From contig JASGFB010000005.1 in assembly GCA_047605765.1 (NCBI GenBank), positions 5,856 to 69,855 of the forward strand: a stretch of DNA of 64,000 nt. The letters run 5' to 3'. The notes beneath the pieces were generated by a model. That model had not been told where the DNA came from. It did not search any database and saw only the letters and a list, made by a program, of their open reading frames with translations. This DNA comes from JBGVSA01 sp047605765 (GTDB lineage Bacteria > Pseudomonadota > Gammaproteobacteria > Burkholderiales > Rhodocyclaceae). Positions 16,023-26,279 of the stretch are shown one piece after another (the stretch's first letter is position 1; every line of letters starts with the position of its first letter). The translations under genes were made by a program, and so were the position numbers.

Positions 16023-18170
16023 ATGGCACTGAAATTGTTTGGCCGCACGTTCTTCGTGCAAGGCGCGAATCAAGCCGCGATCGGCGGCGATAGCACGATC
16101 ATGGAGCACGCCACGGACCGCTCGGCCAAATCGCTGCGCAACCGTTTTTCTCTGAAGGTGCCTGGACTGGCCGAAAAGCCTGTCGCCGAACAGTTGCGCA
16201 CGCTGGGCGTGGTGTTCGGGGTGCTGGCGCTGGTCACCATTGGCCTGACCGCCTGGCAGATCCGCCTCGCCAACCAGGGGACGGCGTTCGTGTCGGCATC
16301 CACGCAGATGGGTACGCAGTCGCAGGTGCTCGCCAAGGCTTCGCAGCTGGCGGTGACCGGCGGCCGCCGCGGTTTTGAGGAACTGCGCGAATCGCGCCAG
16401 CAATTCATCGAACTGCTCGACGCCGTCACCAAGGGCGGCGACATCGACGGCGTCAGCGTGCCGTCCAGCCCCTCCGCCGTGCAGGAAAGCCTCAACAACC
16501 TGACCGCCTCGTGGGCCAAGGTGGACAAGGACGCCGCCGCGCTGATCAGCCAGGGGGTCAACGTGACGCGCCTGGGCACGGCGGTGGACAACATCAACAA
16601 CACCAACGCTCAGTTGCTCGACTTCGCCGAACAGGTCGCCGCGCTCAAGCTGCAACGCGGCGCGCCGGCGGCGGAAATCGCCACCGCCAACCAGGTGGTG
16701 ATGCTGACGCAGCGCATGGCCAAGAACGCCAACGCGCTGCTCGCCTCCGAATCGGTCGATCCTGAAGTGGTGTTCCTGCTGGGCAAGGATTCGAACTCGC
16801 TGGAAGAACTGCTGGCCGAGCTGACCAAGATGACCAGCGATGCCGAAACGGTGGAAAAGCTCGATGGCCTCAAGCGCTACGCGCAGATGCACCAGCTCGC
16901 CATCGGCGACATCCTGTCGAACGTGCAACTGCTGGTGCAGGCCAAGCGCGCCGGCACGCAGATCTTCCAGAACTCCAATGACGTGCTGGCCAAGGCCGAT
17001 GCGCTGACGGTCGCCTACAAGGGCCACTTCACCGGCTGGACCTGGCGCTCGACGCTGATCGCCATCACCACGCTGCTGACTCTGGCCACGCTGTTCCTGC
17101 TGGCGCGTACGTACAACGACGACATTCGCGCCCGCCGCGAAGAAGCCGAACGTCAGCGCGCCAACGCCGAAGACGAGCGCAACAACACCCAGCAGGCCAT
17201 TCTTCGCCTGATGAACGAAATGGGCGACCTGGCCGACGGTGACCTGACCATCCGCGCCACGGTGACCGAAGACGTGACGGGCGCCATCGCCGACTCGGTG
17301 AACTACACCATTGAAGAACTCTCCGTGCTGGTACGCCGCATCAACGACGCGGCCGGCCGCGTGACCAGCGCCACCGAATCCGCCCAACGCGTGTCCGGCG
17401 AGCTGCTCGACGCCTCGGAACGCCAGTCGCGCGAGATCCAGACCGCCGGCTCGCAGGTGCAGGACATGGCCCGCCAGATGAGCGCGGTGTCGTCCTCGGC
17501 GCTGGAAACCGCGCAGGTGGCGCGCCGTTCGCTGGAAGCCGCCCGCAAGGGGGCCGACGCGGTGCAGAACTCGATTTCGGGTATGAACGAAATCCGCGAG
17601 CAGATCCAGGAAACCTCCAAGCGCATCAAGCGCCTGGGCGAATCCTCGCAGGAGATCGGTGAAATCGTGGAACTGATTTCCGACATTACCGAACAGACCA
17701 ACGTGCTGGCCCTGAACGCCGCCATCCAGGCCGCTTCGGCCGGTGAAGCGGGCCGCGGCTTCACGGTCGTGGCCGAAGAAGTGCAGCGCCTGGCCGAACG
17801 CTCGGCCGAAGCCACCAAGCAGATCGCGGCGATCGTGAAGACCATTCAGACCGATACGCAGGACGCCGTGGCGGCCATGGAAAACTCGACCCGTGGCGTG
17901 GTGGAAGGGGCCAAGCTCTCAGACGCCGCCGGTCAGGCCCTGTCCGAAATCGGCGACGTGTCGGTGGAAATGGCCACGCTCGTCGAGAAGATTTCGTCCG
18001 ACACGCAGCGTCAGGCCTCGGTGGCAACCGAAGTGTCCGAAGCGATGCGCGACATTCTGGCCATTACCGAACAGACCACGCGCGGCACGCAGCAATCGGC
18101 CGTGTCGATCGGCCAGTTGGCCGACCTCGCGGTCGAACTGAAGGGCTCGGTGTCCGGCTTCAAGGTCTGA
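16023..18170 (+). CDS. pilJ: Methyl-accepting chemotaxis protein PilJ
   Basis: Membrane receptor of the Pil-Chp system. It is 715 aa: a first membrane helix at about 66-84 (VVFGVLALVTIGLTAW), a PilJ-type periplasmic helical sensor at about 85-335 with NQVVMLTQRMAKNA, and a second helix at about 345-365 (LIAITTLLTLATLFLLA). Then come a HAMP-like segment and a C-terminal signalling coiled coil whose hairpin tip reads TEQTNVLALNAAIQAA and GRGFTVVAEEVQ. The start at ATG 16023 has GGAGCGCAAC before it. Length and layout match known PilJ proteins. Confidence 0.94.
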   Translation: MALKLFGRTFFVQGANQAAIGGDSTIMEHATDRSAKSLRNRFSLKVPGLAEKPVAEQLRTLGVVFGVLALVTIGLTAWQIRLANQGTAFVSASTQMGTQSQVLAKASQLAVTGGRRGFEELRESRQQFIELLDAVTKGGDIDGVSVPSSPSAVQESLNNLTASWAKVDKDAAALISQGVNVTRLGTAVDNINNTNAQLLDFAEQVAALKLQRGAPAAEIATANQVVMLTQRMAKNANALLASESVDPEVVFLLGKDSNSLEELLAELTKMTSDAETVEKLDGLKRYAQMHQLAIGDILSNVQLLVQAKRAGTQIFQNSNDVLAKADALTVAYKGHFTGWTWRSTLIAITTLLTLATLFLLARTYNDDIRARREEAERQRANAEDERNNTQQAILRLMNEMGDLADGDLTIRATVTEDVTGAIADSVNYTIEELSVLVRRINDAAGRVTSATESAQRVSGELLDASERQSREIQTAGSQVQDMARQMSAVSSSALETAQVARRSLEAARKGADAVQNSISGMNEIREQIQETSKRIKRLGESSQEIGEIVELISDITEQTNVLALNAAIQAASAGEAGRGFTVVAEEVQRLAERSAEATKQIAAIVKTIQTDTQDAVAAMENSTRGVVEGAKLSDAAGQALSEIGDVSVEMATLVEKISSDTQRQASVATEVSEAMRDILAITEQTTRGTQQSAVSIGQLADLAVELKGSVSGFKV

Positions 18171-18196
18171 CACCCGCGCCATTCGCAAGACACTCA

Positions 18197-18227
18197 CTGG
18201 CCCGCACGATGACGGGCCAGCTTTTTT
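18197..18227 (+). terminator. Terminator-type hairpin between pilJ and chpA
   Basis: CTGGCCCG (18197-18204) pairs with CGGGCCAG (18213-18220), followed by C and six T's. It lies inside what is otherwise one gene cluster, only 28 bases before the chpA start, so it may reduce chpA expression. Confidence 0.75.
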
Positions 18228-18254
18228 GACACAGCGTCTCACGGGGCAACGTGA

Positions 18255-21200
18255 ATGACTTTTAGTAATGAGTTTGATGTCGGCCCGCTCACGTGGGTGA
18301 AGAGCGAGATCGACGCAGCGCTGGCGCGTGCGCGCGAAAGCTTGGCCGATGCGCTGCAACGGCCGGACGAACGCGAGCCGCTGCGTTTTGCGCAGACTCA
18401 CGTGCACCAGGCCAGCGGCGCACTGTCGGTAGTCGGGCTCGACGGCGTCACGCAGTTCTCCGAAGCGATCGACAAGCTGCTGGCCGTGCTGGCCGCCAGC
18501 GATGCCCACGCGCCGGACAAACTCACGCTGGCCAATCGCGCCATCGCCGTACTCGCCAACTACATCAACGAACTGCTCGCCGGCGCGCCGCACCAGCCGC
18601 TGCGCCTGTACCCCGTCTACCGCGATCTGGTGGCCGCACGCGGGGGCGATGCGCCGCCGCCGTCGGAGCTGTTCTTCCCCGATCTGTCACGCCGCCCGGC
18701 CCTGGGCCAGGTCGGCGAGGTGTCGCCGGAACGCGCCGCGCGTGAAGCGCGCGTGCTGCGTGGCCGCTTCGAGAAGGGCCTGCTGCTGTGGATCCGCCAG
18801 CCCAAATCGGATGCCGGCCCGGTGGAAATGCTGCGCGCCGTGCAAGGCATCGAGCGCATCCAGACCCTGCCTGCCACGCGTTCGTTCTGGTGGGCCGCCG
18901 TGGCGTTCTTCGAAGGGCTTGCCAGCGGCGCCGTGCCGGGCGATCGCCAGGCCCACCGCCTGTGCCGCCGCATCGACACGCAGATGCGCCGCCTCATGGA
19001 AGGCTCGCAGAGCGTGGCCGAACGGCTGGTGCGCGACGTGCTGTATTTCATCGCCACCGCCCGCATCGATACGCCGCACGCGCAATCGGTGCGTCATGTC
19101 TATCGCCTCGACAGCGCGCTGCCCGCCTCCGACCAGGAGCTGTCCGACACGCTGCGCGTGCCGCTCGCCCTGCAATTGCGCGAGTCGCTCGAAAACGCCA
19201 AGGAAATGTGGAACCGCTTCTGCGCGGGTGCCGCCGTGGCGCTGCCGCAGTTTCAGGAACAACTGGTGGAGGTCATTGCGCGCGCCGCCCCGCTGCACAT
19301 GCAGGAGGTCGACCGCCTGCTCGGCGCCATGGCCAACCTGCTGGGCTGGCTGCGGGCCGATCCGTTGCGCCATAACGATGCCATCGCCATGGAAGTGGCC
19401 ACTGGCCTGCTGGTGGTGGAACAGGCCAGCGAATCCGGCGTGGTCGACCCGCAGCAATTGCGCCAGCAGGTAGACCTGCTGCGCGAGCGCTATGCCAGCC
19501 GCATGCGCGGTGAAAACCTGCCGGCGCTCGACGACAGCCTGTTGGGCGGCGCCTCGCGCCGGGCCCAGGAGAAGCTCTTCTTCAACCAGCTGGCGCGCGA
19601 GATCCTCGCCAATCTGGGCCAGATCGAACAGACGCTGGACAATTACTTCCGCAACCCCGTCCATCGCGACGCGCTCGCCAACCTGGCCAATCCGCTCAAG
19701 CAGATCGAAGGCGCGCTGGCCATGCTGGGTGAAGCGGACGCTGCCGCCCTGGTGCGCCAATGCGCCGCCCAGGTGGTGCAGTTCAGCACGCAAGAAGATG
19801 CGCCGGAACAGGCGCAATGCGACGCCATCGCCCACCAGTTGTCGGCCCTGGGCTTCTATGTCGAAGCCCTCAAGCACGGCCCGGCCCGGCTGGAAACGTA
19901 TCTCAATCCGAGCGCCGCACGCGCGCCCGAAGAAGAAGTCGCCGCCGTGTCCGCCACGGTCGAGGCTCAACTGGCCCGTGGCACGCGCGAAGCGCAGACC
20001 CTGGCAGCCGCGCTGCGCGAATCGCCCGAAGACCAGGGGCTGCGCGAGCAGCTGGTGAGCAATCTCGAATCGCTGCGCGAAGACGCCCAGTTGGTGGCCG
20101 ACAGCCAGCTCGAACAACACACCAAGGACGCCCTCGCCACGCTGAAGGCCGGCGGCGATGTCGCCGGTGAGCAGATCAAGGAAGCGCTCTCGGCCGTGGC
20201 ACCGACCGTCGCACCTCAGCCGTCGCCGGAAACGGCGCGCCTGCTGAGCGCGTCGACCGAAGAGCTGGATGCCGAACTGCTGGAGATCTTCCTCGAAGAA
20301 GCGCAGGAAGTCCTGCAGACGCTGGCCGCCTCGCGCGACCAGGCCAGTGCCGAACCGCACAATGTCGAAGCGCTGACCACCGTACGCCGCGCCTTCCACA
20401 CGCTCAAGGGCAGTAGCCGCATGGTCGGTCTGGCGGACTTCTCGGAAGCGGCCCGCCACGTCGAAATGACGATGAACCGCTGGCTGCAACTGGAGAACGA
20501 TGCCGACGCGCGGGTCCTGTCCCTGATCGACGAAGGCCGTGCGGTGTTCGGCGAATGGGTCAGGCAATTGCTGGCCGGCGGCGGCGCCTGGTATGACGCG
20601 GCCGCCCTCATCGACCACGCGACACGCTTGCTGGCCGCGCTGGATGCGCCGGTGAGCGACGCCGCACCGCATGTGTCGCCGGCCAGCCCGACGATTCCGG
20701 CGGCCGTCGCGGCCCTGCATCAGGCCGACCCGGCACCGCACGACATCGAAGCCTCGCTCAACGAAACGCGCTTCGATCTCGATGACTTCGTGCTGCCCGA
20801 ACTCGGCACCGAACACCACTACGAATCGTCGCTGGAAGAAACGCGCCTGGATCTGCCGGCGCTGGCCGCGTTCGGCCTCGATCTGCCGGACGAGCCGCCG
20901 CTGCCGCAAGGCGCCAAGGAACTCGACCTGACGGCCACCCTGGCCGAGAGCGACATCCACGCGCTGATGGATGAAGGCCGCATGCCGGAGTTCGATCTGG
21001 CGGCGACCTCGATCAACCCGTTCCACCGTGCGCGGCCGCACGAACTCGACATCCCGCCGCTGCAATCGCTCACCGAACAGCCGGCGCGTGGCGAATTGCC
21101 GCTCGACACGCACGATACCGACGACCTGTCGGCCACCGTGCTGAACTTCGATGCGCTGGCGCAGGAACCCCGTCGTGATGGTGACCAAGCCGCCCGTCAC

Positions 21201-24200
21201 GATGAGGACGACGAAGAACTGACCACCACGGCGCTCAATATCGAGGAATTGCTCGAGCCCTTGCCCGAGCCGCTGTCGCTCAATGAGCCCTTGCTGGACG
21301 CACTGTCGCTGGCCCCGTCGACGGCCGACGCCGCCAACGACGCCGTCGAACCGGAACACCTCGATCTGGCGCAGGTCGCCGACGCCCCGCTCGATTTCGA
21401 GCTGGACGATCTCACCGACAGCGCGCCGGCCAACGACGGCGCCATCGACGCGGCGCCCGCCACCGACGTGGTCGCCGATGATGCGGCAGCCGACGACATC
21501 GAACTGACCGACGAGATCGAAGCGCTGCCCGCGCTGGCCGAGGACACAGCGCACACCGTGGTGACCGACGAAGCGGCGGCCGAAGAGACCGAAGTCATTG
21601 CCCTGCCGGCCCTGGAAGAAGACGTCGACGACATCGCGCAGGTCGAAGAAGAGGCCAACGTCACCACCACGACGCTCGACTTCACGCTGGAAGACAACCC
21701 GCCGGCCAAGGCAACCCCCGCCCCCGTCGAAGCGCGCCGCGCGCCGGCCCCGGCGGAAGACGATCTCGAAATCGTCTCCATCGACGATGACGATGGCGAT
21801 ATCGAGCTACCGCACCTGAGCCTGCCCGGCCTCAACACCGAACCCACGCCACCGGCCGCGCCGGAAGCGGACGTGGTGATCGGGACGCATACGCTGTCGC
21901 GCGGCCTCTATGACCTCTACATGGTCGAAGCCGGCCAGCATCTGGACACCCTGCGCACCGAGCTGGCCGACATGGCCGCCGACGACATGCTGGCACCACG
22001 CGCGACTGCCGTGCGCGCGGCCCACACGCTGGCGGGTATTTCGGGAACAGCACGCATCGAGCCGGCCTACACGCTGGCCAAGGCGCTGGAACACGCCCTG
22101 CATCGCCTGTGCGACGTAGACCAGGCGCCGTCGCGCGACCAGCTGTCGCTGGCCAACCTGGCCCTCGACACGCTCGAAACGATGTTCGACAACATCGCCG
22201 TGCTGTCGATGCCGGCGGCGGCAACCGAACTCGTCGAACAACTGGATAACCTGCAGCCGGTGTTCGCATCGGCCGAGCAGATCGTCGCCCCGGCACTGCA
22301 GACCGAGGAAGACGACGACGAACTGGCCGCCCCCACCGCCCAGGAAGAAAGCGAAGAGCCCGAACCCAAGAGCACGGTACAGGACGAGCTGGACGAACAA
22401 CTGCTGCCGATCTTCTTCGAGGAAGTCGAAGAGCTGTCCGGCGAACTGGGCGCGGCCATCCGCCAGATGCGCGCCGAGCCGGGCGAAGCGGGTCACGTGC
22501 AGGCGCTGGCGCGCCTGCTGCACACGCTCAAGGGCAGCGCCCGCATGGCGGGTGCGATGCGCCTGGGCGAATACGTCCACAGCATGGAATCGCGCCTGGA
22601 GGCCGGCGGCGATGCCACCGGCACGCTCGCCGACGACATGGAAACCGGCCTGGATCACGTCGGCGCCATGGTGACGGCACTGCGTCAGCCCGGCACCGAG
22701 GCGCCCGCTGCGCCGGCCATGCATGGCCCGGATGGCGCCAGCGCCAAAGCGGCGCCGACGCCGGTGGCGAGCGCCGCAGCCACGCTGCTGCCGGCCGACG
22801 AAGGCGAAGCCGTGCAAGGGGCGCGTTCGACCTTGCGCGTGCGCGCCGACTCCATCGACCGCTTCGTCAACGAGGCGGGCGAAATCAGTATTGCGCGCAC
22901 CCGCGTCGAAGGCGAAATGCGTACGCTGCGCCGGTCGCTGCTGGACCTGACCGAAAACGTGATCCGTCTGCGCAACCAGTTGCGTGAGATCGAAATCCAG
23001 GCCGAATCGCAGATGCAGTCGCGCCTGGCGGCCGCCGAGGCTACCCACGGCGAATTCGATCCGCTGGAGTTCGACCGCTTCACACGCCTGCAGGAAGTCA
23101 CCCGCATGATGGCCGAGTCGGTCGGCGACGTGACCACGATCCAGCAGAACCTGTTGCGCAATCTCGACCAGTCCGACGCCGCCCTGCATTCGCAGGCGCG
23201 CCTGTCGCGCGACTTGCAGCAGGCCCTGATGGCCGTGCGCATGGTGCCGTTCGAAGACGCCGCCGACCGCCTCTACCGGGTGGTCCGCCAGACCGCCAAG
23301 GAACTGGGCAAGCGCGCCAACCTCGACATCCGCAATGGCCGTGTCGAAATCGACCGTGGCGTGCTGGACAAGATGATCGCCCCGATCGAGCACTTGCTGC
23401 GCAATGCCATTGCACACGGCATTGAATCGCCCGCCGATCGCGTCGGCGCCGGCAAGGCCGAGTTCGGCCAGATCACGGTAACGCTGTCGCAGTTGTCCAA
23501 CGAAATCGCATTGGAGATCCGCGATGACGGCCGGGGCCTGAACTTCGAGCGCATCCTCGCCCGTGGCCGCACGGCGGGCCTGGTCGAGGCCGACGAAACG
23601 CCGCCCGACAGCCGCCTGACGCAGCTGATTTTCGAGCCCGGCTTTTCAACCGCCGACACGGTGTCCGGCGTGGCCGGGCGCGGCGTCGGCATGGACGTCG
23701 TCAAGAGCGAGACGCTGGCCGTCGGTGGCCGCATCGAGGTCAGCTCGGTCAGCGGCCAGGGCGCACGCTTCATGATCCGTCTGCCGCTGACGCTGGCGGT
23801 GACGCAGGCGCTGCTGGTCCGCACGGCGGGCCGCACTTACGCGATCCCGTCCAACATGGTCGAACAGGCGCTGGAACTGAAGGAAGACGCGCTCAACGAC
23901 ATGCGCGCCCGTGGCTTCGCCGAATGGAAGAACGAGCACTACCCGTTCCGCTACATGCCGCGCCTGCTCGGCGATCGCGCCACGCAGCCGACGCAGAACC
24001 GCTTCCACTGGGTGCTGCTGCTGCGCGCCGGCAACGAAACGCTGGCCATGCACATCGACGAACTGCGCGGCAACCAGGAAGTGATCGTCAAGAACGCCGG
24101 CCCGCAGTTTGTTCGCCTGCAAGGCTTTACCGGCGCGACCGTGCTGCCGGACGGCGAAATCGCGCTGATCCTGAACCCCGTCGTGCTGGCCAGCCGCCTC

Positions 24201-24635
24201 AAGGCGGAGGACGCCGACAACGGCCAGGGCGTGGCGATCGTGCCGCAGGTGGAGGAAGTGCGCGTACCCACCGTGATGGTGGTCGACGATTCGCTCACCG
24301 TGCGCAAGATCACCAGCCGCCTGCTCGAACGCGAGGGCTATCACGTCATCACCGCCAAGGATGGGGTCGATGCGTTGGAGCAACTGGTGGAGATCAAGCC
24401 GGATGTCATGCTGCTCGACATCGAAATGCCGCGCATGGATGGCTTCGATCTGGCGCGCAACGTGCGGGCCGACGAACGCCTGCGCGATCTGCCGATCATC
24501 ATGATCACCTCGCGCATGGCCGATAAGCACCGCAACTACGCCAGCGAGATCGGCGTCAATCACTACCTGGGCAAGCCGTACCAGGAAGACGTGCTGCTCG
24601 AACTGATCCGCGGCTTCGTCACCACCCGCCACTGA
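18255..24635 (+). CDS. chpA: ChpA/PilL multidomain hybrid histidine kinase of twitching chemotaxis
   Basis: Central kinase of the Pil-Chp system, receiving PilJ signals through PilI and phosphorylating PilG/PilH. It is 2126 aa. An Hpt-like module sits near His51 (HQASGALSVVGL), followed by a long helical region. Clear Hpt motifs follow at His715 (HTLKGSSRMVGL), His1257 (HTLAGISGTARI) and His1423 (HTLKGSARMAGA). An acidic, Ala/Asp-rich linker spans roughly 800-1210. The CheA core follows: dimerisation at about 1520-1660, an HATPase with N1717 (EHLLRNAIAHGIE), DDGRGLN and GRGVGMDVV, then a CheW-like domain. The C-terminal receiver has Asp2055 (LLDIEMP). It is shorter than Pseudomonas ChpA (about 2470 aa). 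No pilK/chpB follow; the next gene converges. Confidence 0.93.
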   Translation: MTFSNEFDVGPLTWVKSEIDAALARARESLADALQRPDEREPLRFAQTHVHQASGALSVVGLDGVTQFSEAIDKLLAVLAASDAHAPDKLTLANRAIAVLANYINELLAGAPHQPLRLYPVYRDLVAARGGDAPPPSELFFPDLSRRPALGQVGEVSPERAAREARVLRGRFEKGLLLWIRQPKSDAGPVEMLRAVQGIERIQTLPATRSFWWAAVAFFEGLASGAVPGDRQAHRLCRRIDTQMRRLMEGSQSVAERLVRDVLYFIATARIDTPHAQSVRHVYRLDSALPASDQELSDTLRVPLALQLRESLENAKEMWNRFCAGAAVALPQFQEQLVEVIARAAPLHMQEVDRLLGAMANLLGWLRADPLRHNDAIAMEVATGLLVVEQASESGVVDPQQLRQQVDLLRERYASRMRGENLPALDDSLLGGASRRAQEKLFFNQLAREILANLGQIEQTLDNYFRNPVHRDALANLANPLKQIEGALAMLGEADAAALVRQCAAQVVQFSTQEDAPEQAQCDAIAHQLSALGFYVEALKHGPARLETYLNPSAARAPEEEVAAVSATVEAQLARGTREAQTLAAALRESPEDQGLREQLVSNLESLREDAQLVADSQLEQHTKDALATLKAGGDVAGEQIKEALSAVAPTVAPQPSPETARLLSASTEELDAELLEIFLEEAQEVLQTLAASRDQASAEPHNVEALTTVRRAFHTLKGSSRMVGLADFSEAARHVEMTMNRWLQLENDADARVLSLIDEGRAVFGEWVRQLLAGGGAWYDAAALIDHATRLLAALDAPVSDAAPHVSPASPTIPAAVAALHQADPAPHDIEASLNETRFDLDDFVLPELGTEHHYESSLEETRLDLPALAAFGLDLPDEPPLPQGAKELDLTATLAESDIHALMDEGRMPEFDLAATSINPFHRARPHELDIPPLQSLTEQPARGELPLDTHDTDDLSATVLNFDALAQEPRRDGDQAARHDEDDEELTTTALNIEELLEPLPEPLSLNEPLLDALSLAPSTADAANDAVEPEHLDLAQVADAPLDFELDDLTDSAPANDGAIDAAPATDVVADDAAADDIELTDEIEALPALAEDTAHTVVTDEAAAEETEVIALPALEEDVDDIAQVEEEANVTTTTLDFTLEDNPPAKATPAPVEARRAPAPAEDDLEIVSIDDDDGDIELPHLSLPGLNTEPTPPAAPEADVVIGTHTLSRGLYDLYMVEAGQHLDTLRTELADMAADDMLAPRATAVRAAHTLAGISGTARIEPAYTLAKALEHALHRLCDVDQAPSRDQLSLANLALDTLETMFDNIAVLSMPAAATELVEQLDNLQPVFASAEQIVAPALQTEEDDDELAAPTAQEESEEPEPKSTVQDELDEQLLPIFFEEVEELSGELGAAIRQMRAEPGEAGHVQALARLLHTLKGSARMAGAMRLGEYVHSMESRLEAGGDATGTLADDMETGLDHVGAMVTALRQPGTEAPAAPAMHGPDGASAKAAPTPVASAAATLLPADEGEAVQGARSTLRVRADSIDRFVNEAGEISIARTRVEGEMRTLRRSLLDLTENVIRLRNQLREIEIQAESQMQSRLAAAEATHGEFDPLEFDRFTRLQEVTRMMAESVGDVTTIQQNLLRNLDQSDAALHSQARLSRDLQQALMAVRMVPFEDAADRLYRVVRQTAKELGKRANLDIRNGRVEIDRGVLDKMIAPIEHLLRNAIAHGIESPADRVGAGKAEFGQITVTLSQLSNEIALEIRDDGRGLNFERILARGRTAGLVEADETPPDSRLTQLIFEPGFSTADTVSGVAGRGVGMDVVKSETLAVGGRIEVSSVSGQGARFMIRLPLTLAVTQALLVRTAGRTYAIPSNMVEQALELKEDALNDMRARGFAEWKNEHYPFRYMPRLLGDRATQPTQNRFHWVLLLRAGNETLAMHIDELRGNQEVIVKNAGPQFVRLQGFTGATVLPDGEIALILNPVVLASRLKAEDADNGQGVAIVPQVEEVRVPTVMVVDDSLTVRKITSRLLEREGYHVITAKDGVDALEQLVEIKPDVMLLDIEMPRMDGFDLARNVRADERLRDLPIIMITSRMADKHRNYASEIGVNHYLGKPYQEDVLLELIRGFVTTRH

Positions 24636-24640
24636 GGCGA

Positions 24641-24670
24641 CAGGGGCGGGCGCCGCAACGCCCGCCCCTG
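24641..24670. terminator. Strong hairpin after chpA
   Basis: CAGGGGCGGGCG (24641-24652) and CGCCCGCCCCTG (24659-24670) form a perfect 12-bp stem with a 6-base loop, six bases after the chpA stop. The T-run is poor (TTCAGT), so termination may be incomplete. Confidence 0.55.
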
Positions 24671-24772
24671 TTCAGTCTGGCCTGCGACGAGGGGGCCCGG
24701 GCGCGACGCCCTGCGGCGACCGCTGACAGGGCGCCTTTCCTTCTCTTCTCTGACAGCGCCCCTTCTGCGTAC

Positions 24773-26125
24773 TCAGAGGCCACCGAGGGCCTTGAGCAGC
24801 TTGTCGTGAACGCCACCGAAGCCGCCATTGCTCATGACGAGCACATGATCGCCGGCGCGCGCATCGCGAGCGACGGCCGCCACCAGCGCCGACAGATCGT
24901 CGAAAGTGCGCGCCTTGCTGCCCACGGTGTCGAAGACTTCGGCGGCGTCCCAACCAAGATTGTGGGCATAGCAATACACGGCGTCGGCATCGGCCAGGCT
25001 GGCCGGAAGCTGGCTTTTCATGGTGCCCAGCTTCATGGTGTTGGAGCGCGGCTCCAGCACGGCCAGGATGCGTGCCTTGCCGACACGCCGGCGCAGGCCG
25101 GCGACGGTGGTGGCGATGGCCGTCGGATGATGGGCGAAGTCGTCATAGACGGTGACCTCGCGCACCACGCCACGCACCTCCATGCGGCGCTTGATGCCTT
25201 CGAAACGTTCCAGTGACTGCGCGCTCTGCGCCGGCGTGATGCCGACGTGGCGGGCGGCGGCCAGGGCCGCCAGCGCATTGGCGCGGTTATGGGCGCCGGT
25301 CAGGGGCAGCGCGCACCGGGCGACTTCCTCGCCATCGAGCAGGAACGCCACCGTGTCGGCCTGATCGACGTCGCGGTACTGCCAGCGGCCGTTGCCGCAG
25401 AAGTGCTCCGCCTCGCTCCAGCAGCCACGTGCCAGCACGCGTGCGAGGCTGTCCTCGCCGCCGTTGACGAGAAGGCGACCGGTGGACGGCACAGTGCGCA
25501 CCAGGTGGTGGAACTGCGTTTCGATGGCCGCCAGATCCGCAAAGATGTCGGCGTGATCGAATTCCAGATTGTTGAGGATCGCCGTGCGCGGGCGGTAGTG
25601 CAAGAACTTCGAGCGCTTGTCGCAGAACGCCGTGTCGTATTCGTCCGCCTCGATGACGAAGAAGGACGAATCGGTCAGCCGCGCCGACACGCCGAAGTTG
25701 CCCGGCACGCCACCGATCAGGAAGCCCGGATTGAGGCCGGCGTCTTCGAGCAGCCACGCCAGCAGCGACGACGTGGTGGTCTTGCCATGGGTACCGGCCA
25801 CCGCCAGCACCCACTTGTCACACAGGACGTGATCGGCCAGCCACTGCGGACCGGACGTATACGGCAGGCCGCGATCGAGGATCGCTTCGAGCAGCGGATT
25901 GCCGCGCGAAACCGCGTTGCCGACCACGAACAGATCGGGCTGCAGACTGTCGAGCTGCGTGGCGCTGTAGCCTTCGATCAGAGCGATGCCCTGCTCGGTG
26001 AGCTGCGTGCTCATGGGCGGGTAGACGTTGGCGTCGCAGCCGGTGACGGTGTGGCCCGCCGCGCGCGCGATCAAGGCGATGCCACCCATGAAGGTGCCGC
26101 AGATACCGAGGATGTGAATGTGCAT
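24773..26125 (-). CDS. mpl: UDP-N-acetylmuramate:tripeptide ligase Mpl
   Basis: Peptidoglycan recycling ligase that joins the recovered L-Ala-D-Glu-meso-DAP tripeptide to UDP-MurNAc in the cytoplasm. The 450-aa protein is a Mur ligase: N-terminal Rossmann MHIHILGICGTFMGG, ATP loop AGTHGKTTTSSLL, FVIEADEYDTAF, LNNLEFDHADIF, and C-terminal VYDDFAHHPTAI and EPRSNTMKLG. ATG 26125 begins exactly at the family N-terminus; upstream in-frame codons are not supported. It converges with chpA and diverges from the gene at 26280. Confidence 0.95.
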   Translation of the reverse strand: MHIHILGICGTFMGGIALIARAAGHTVTGCDANVYPPMSTQLTEQGIALIEGYSATQLDSLQPDLFVVGNAVSRGNPLLEAILDRGLPYTSGPQWLADHVLCDKWVLAVAGTHGKTTTSSLLAWLLEDAGLNPGFLIGGVPGNFGVSARLTDSSFFVIEADEYDTAFCDKRSKFLHYRPRTAILNNLEFDHADIFADLAAIETQFHHLVRTVPSTGRLLVNGGEDSLARVLARGCWSEAEHFCGNGRWQYRDVDQADTVAFLLDGEEVARCALPLTGAHNRANALAALAAARHVGITPAQSAQSLERFEGIKRRMEVRGVVREVTVYDDFAHHPTAIATTVAGLRRRVGKARILAVLEPRSNTMKLGTMKSQLPASLADADAVYCYAHNLGWDAAEVFDTVGSKARTFDDLSALVAAVARDARAGDHVLVMSNGGFGGVHDKLLKALGGL

Positions 26126-26202
26126 GAAGGATCCGTTGCGCCGCCGGGCGGCATGAAGGCGCGCGTCCGGTGCGAGCGGGTCCTCACCGCGACGGCGATC
26201 TG

Positions 26203-26208
26203 TACAAT
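26203..26208 (+). promoter_or_regulatory. Possible -10 box before the gene at 26280
   Basis: TACAAT directly preceded by TG lies 72 bases upstream of ATG 26280, in the region divergent from mpl. No convincing -35 was found. Confidence 0.3.
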
Positions 26209-26279
26209 AGGGACGGAATTTTAGCTCCAGTTTGCCGTCTGACCACGGCATACGCACAACAGCCCACAGGGACGCAGCC

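Noticed and set aside
15315..17387. 690-codon antisense frame across pilI/pilJ
   Set aside because: Complement shadow of well-supported pilI and pilJ; no motifs and no ribosome site.
18687..21554. 955-codon open frame antisense to chpA
   Set aside because: Low-complexity Arg/Gln/Val-rich translation with no motifs, typical of the complement of GC-rich coding DNA; chpA in the other strand has full domain structure.
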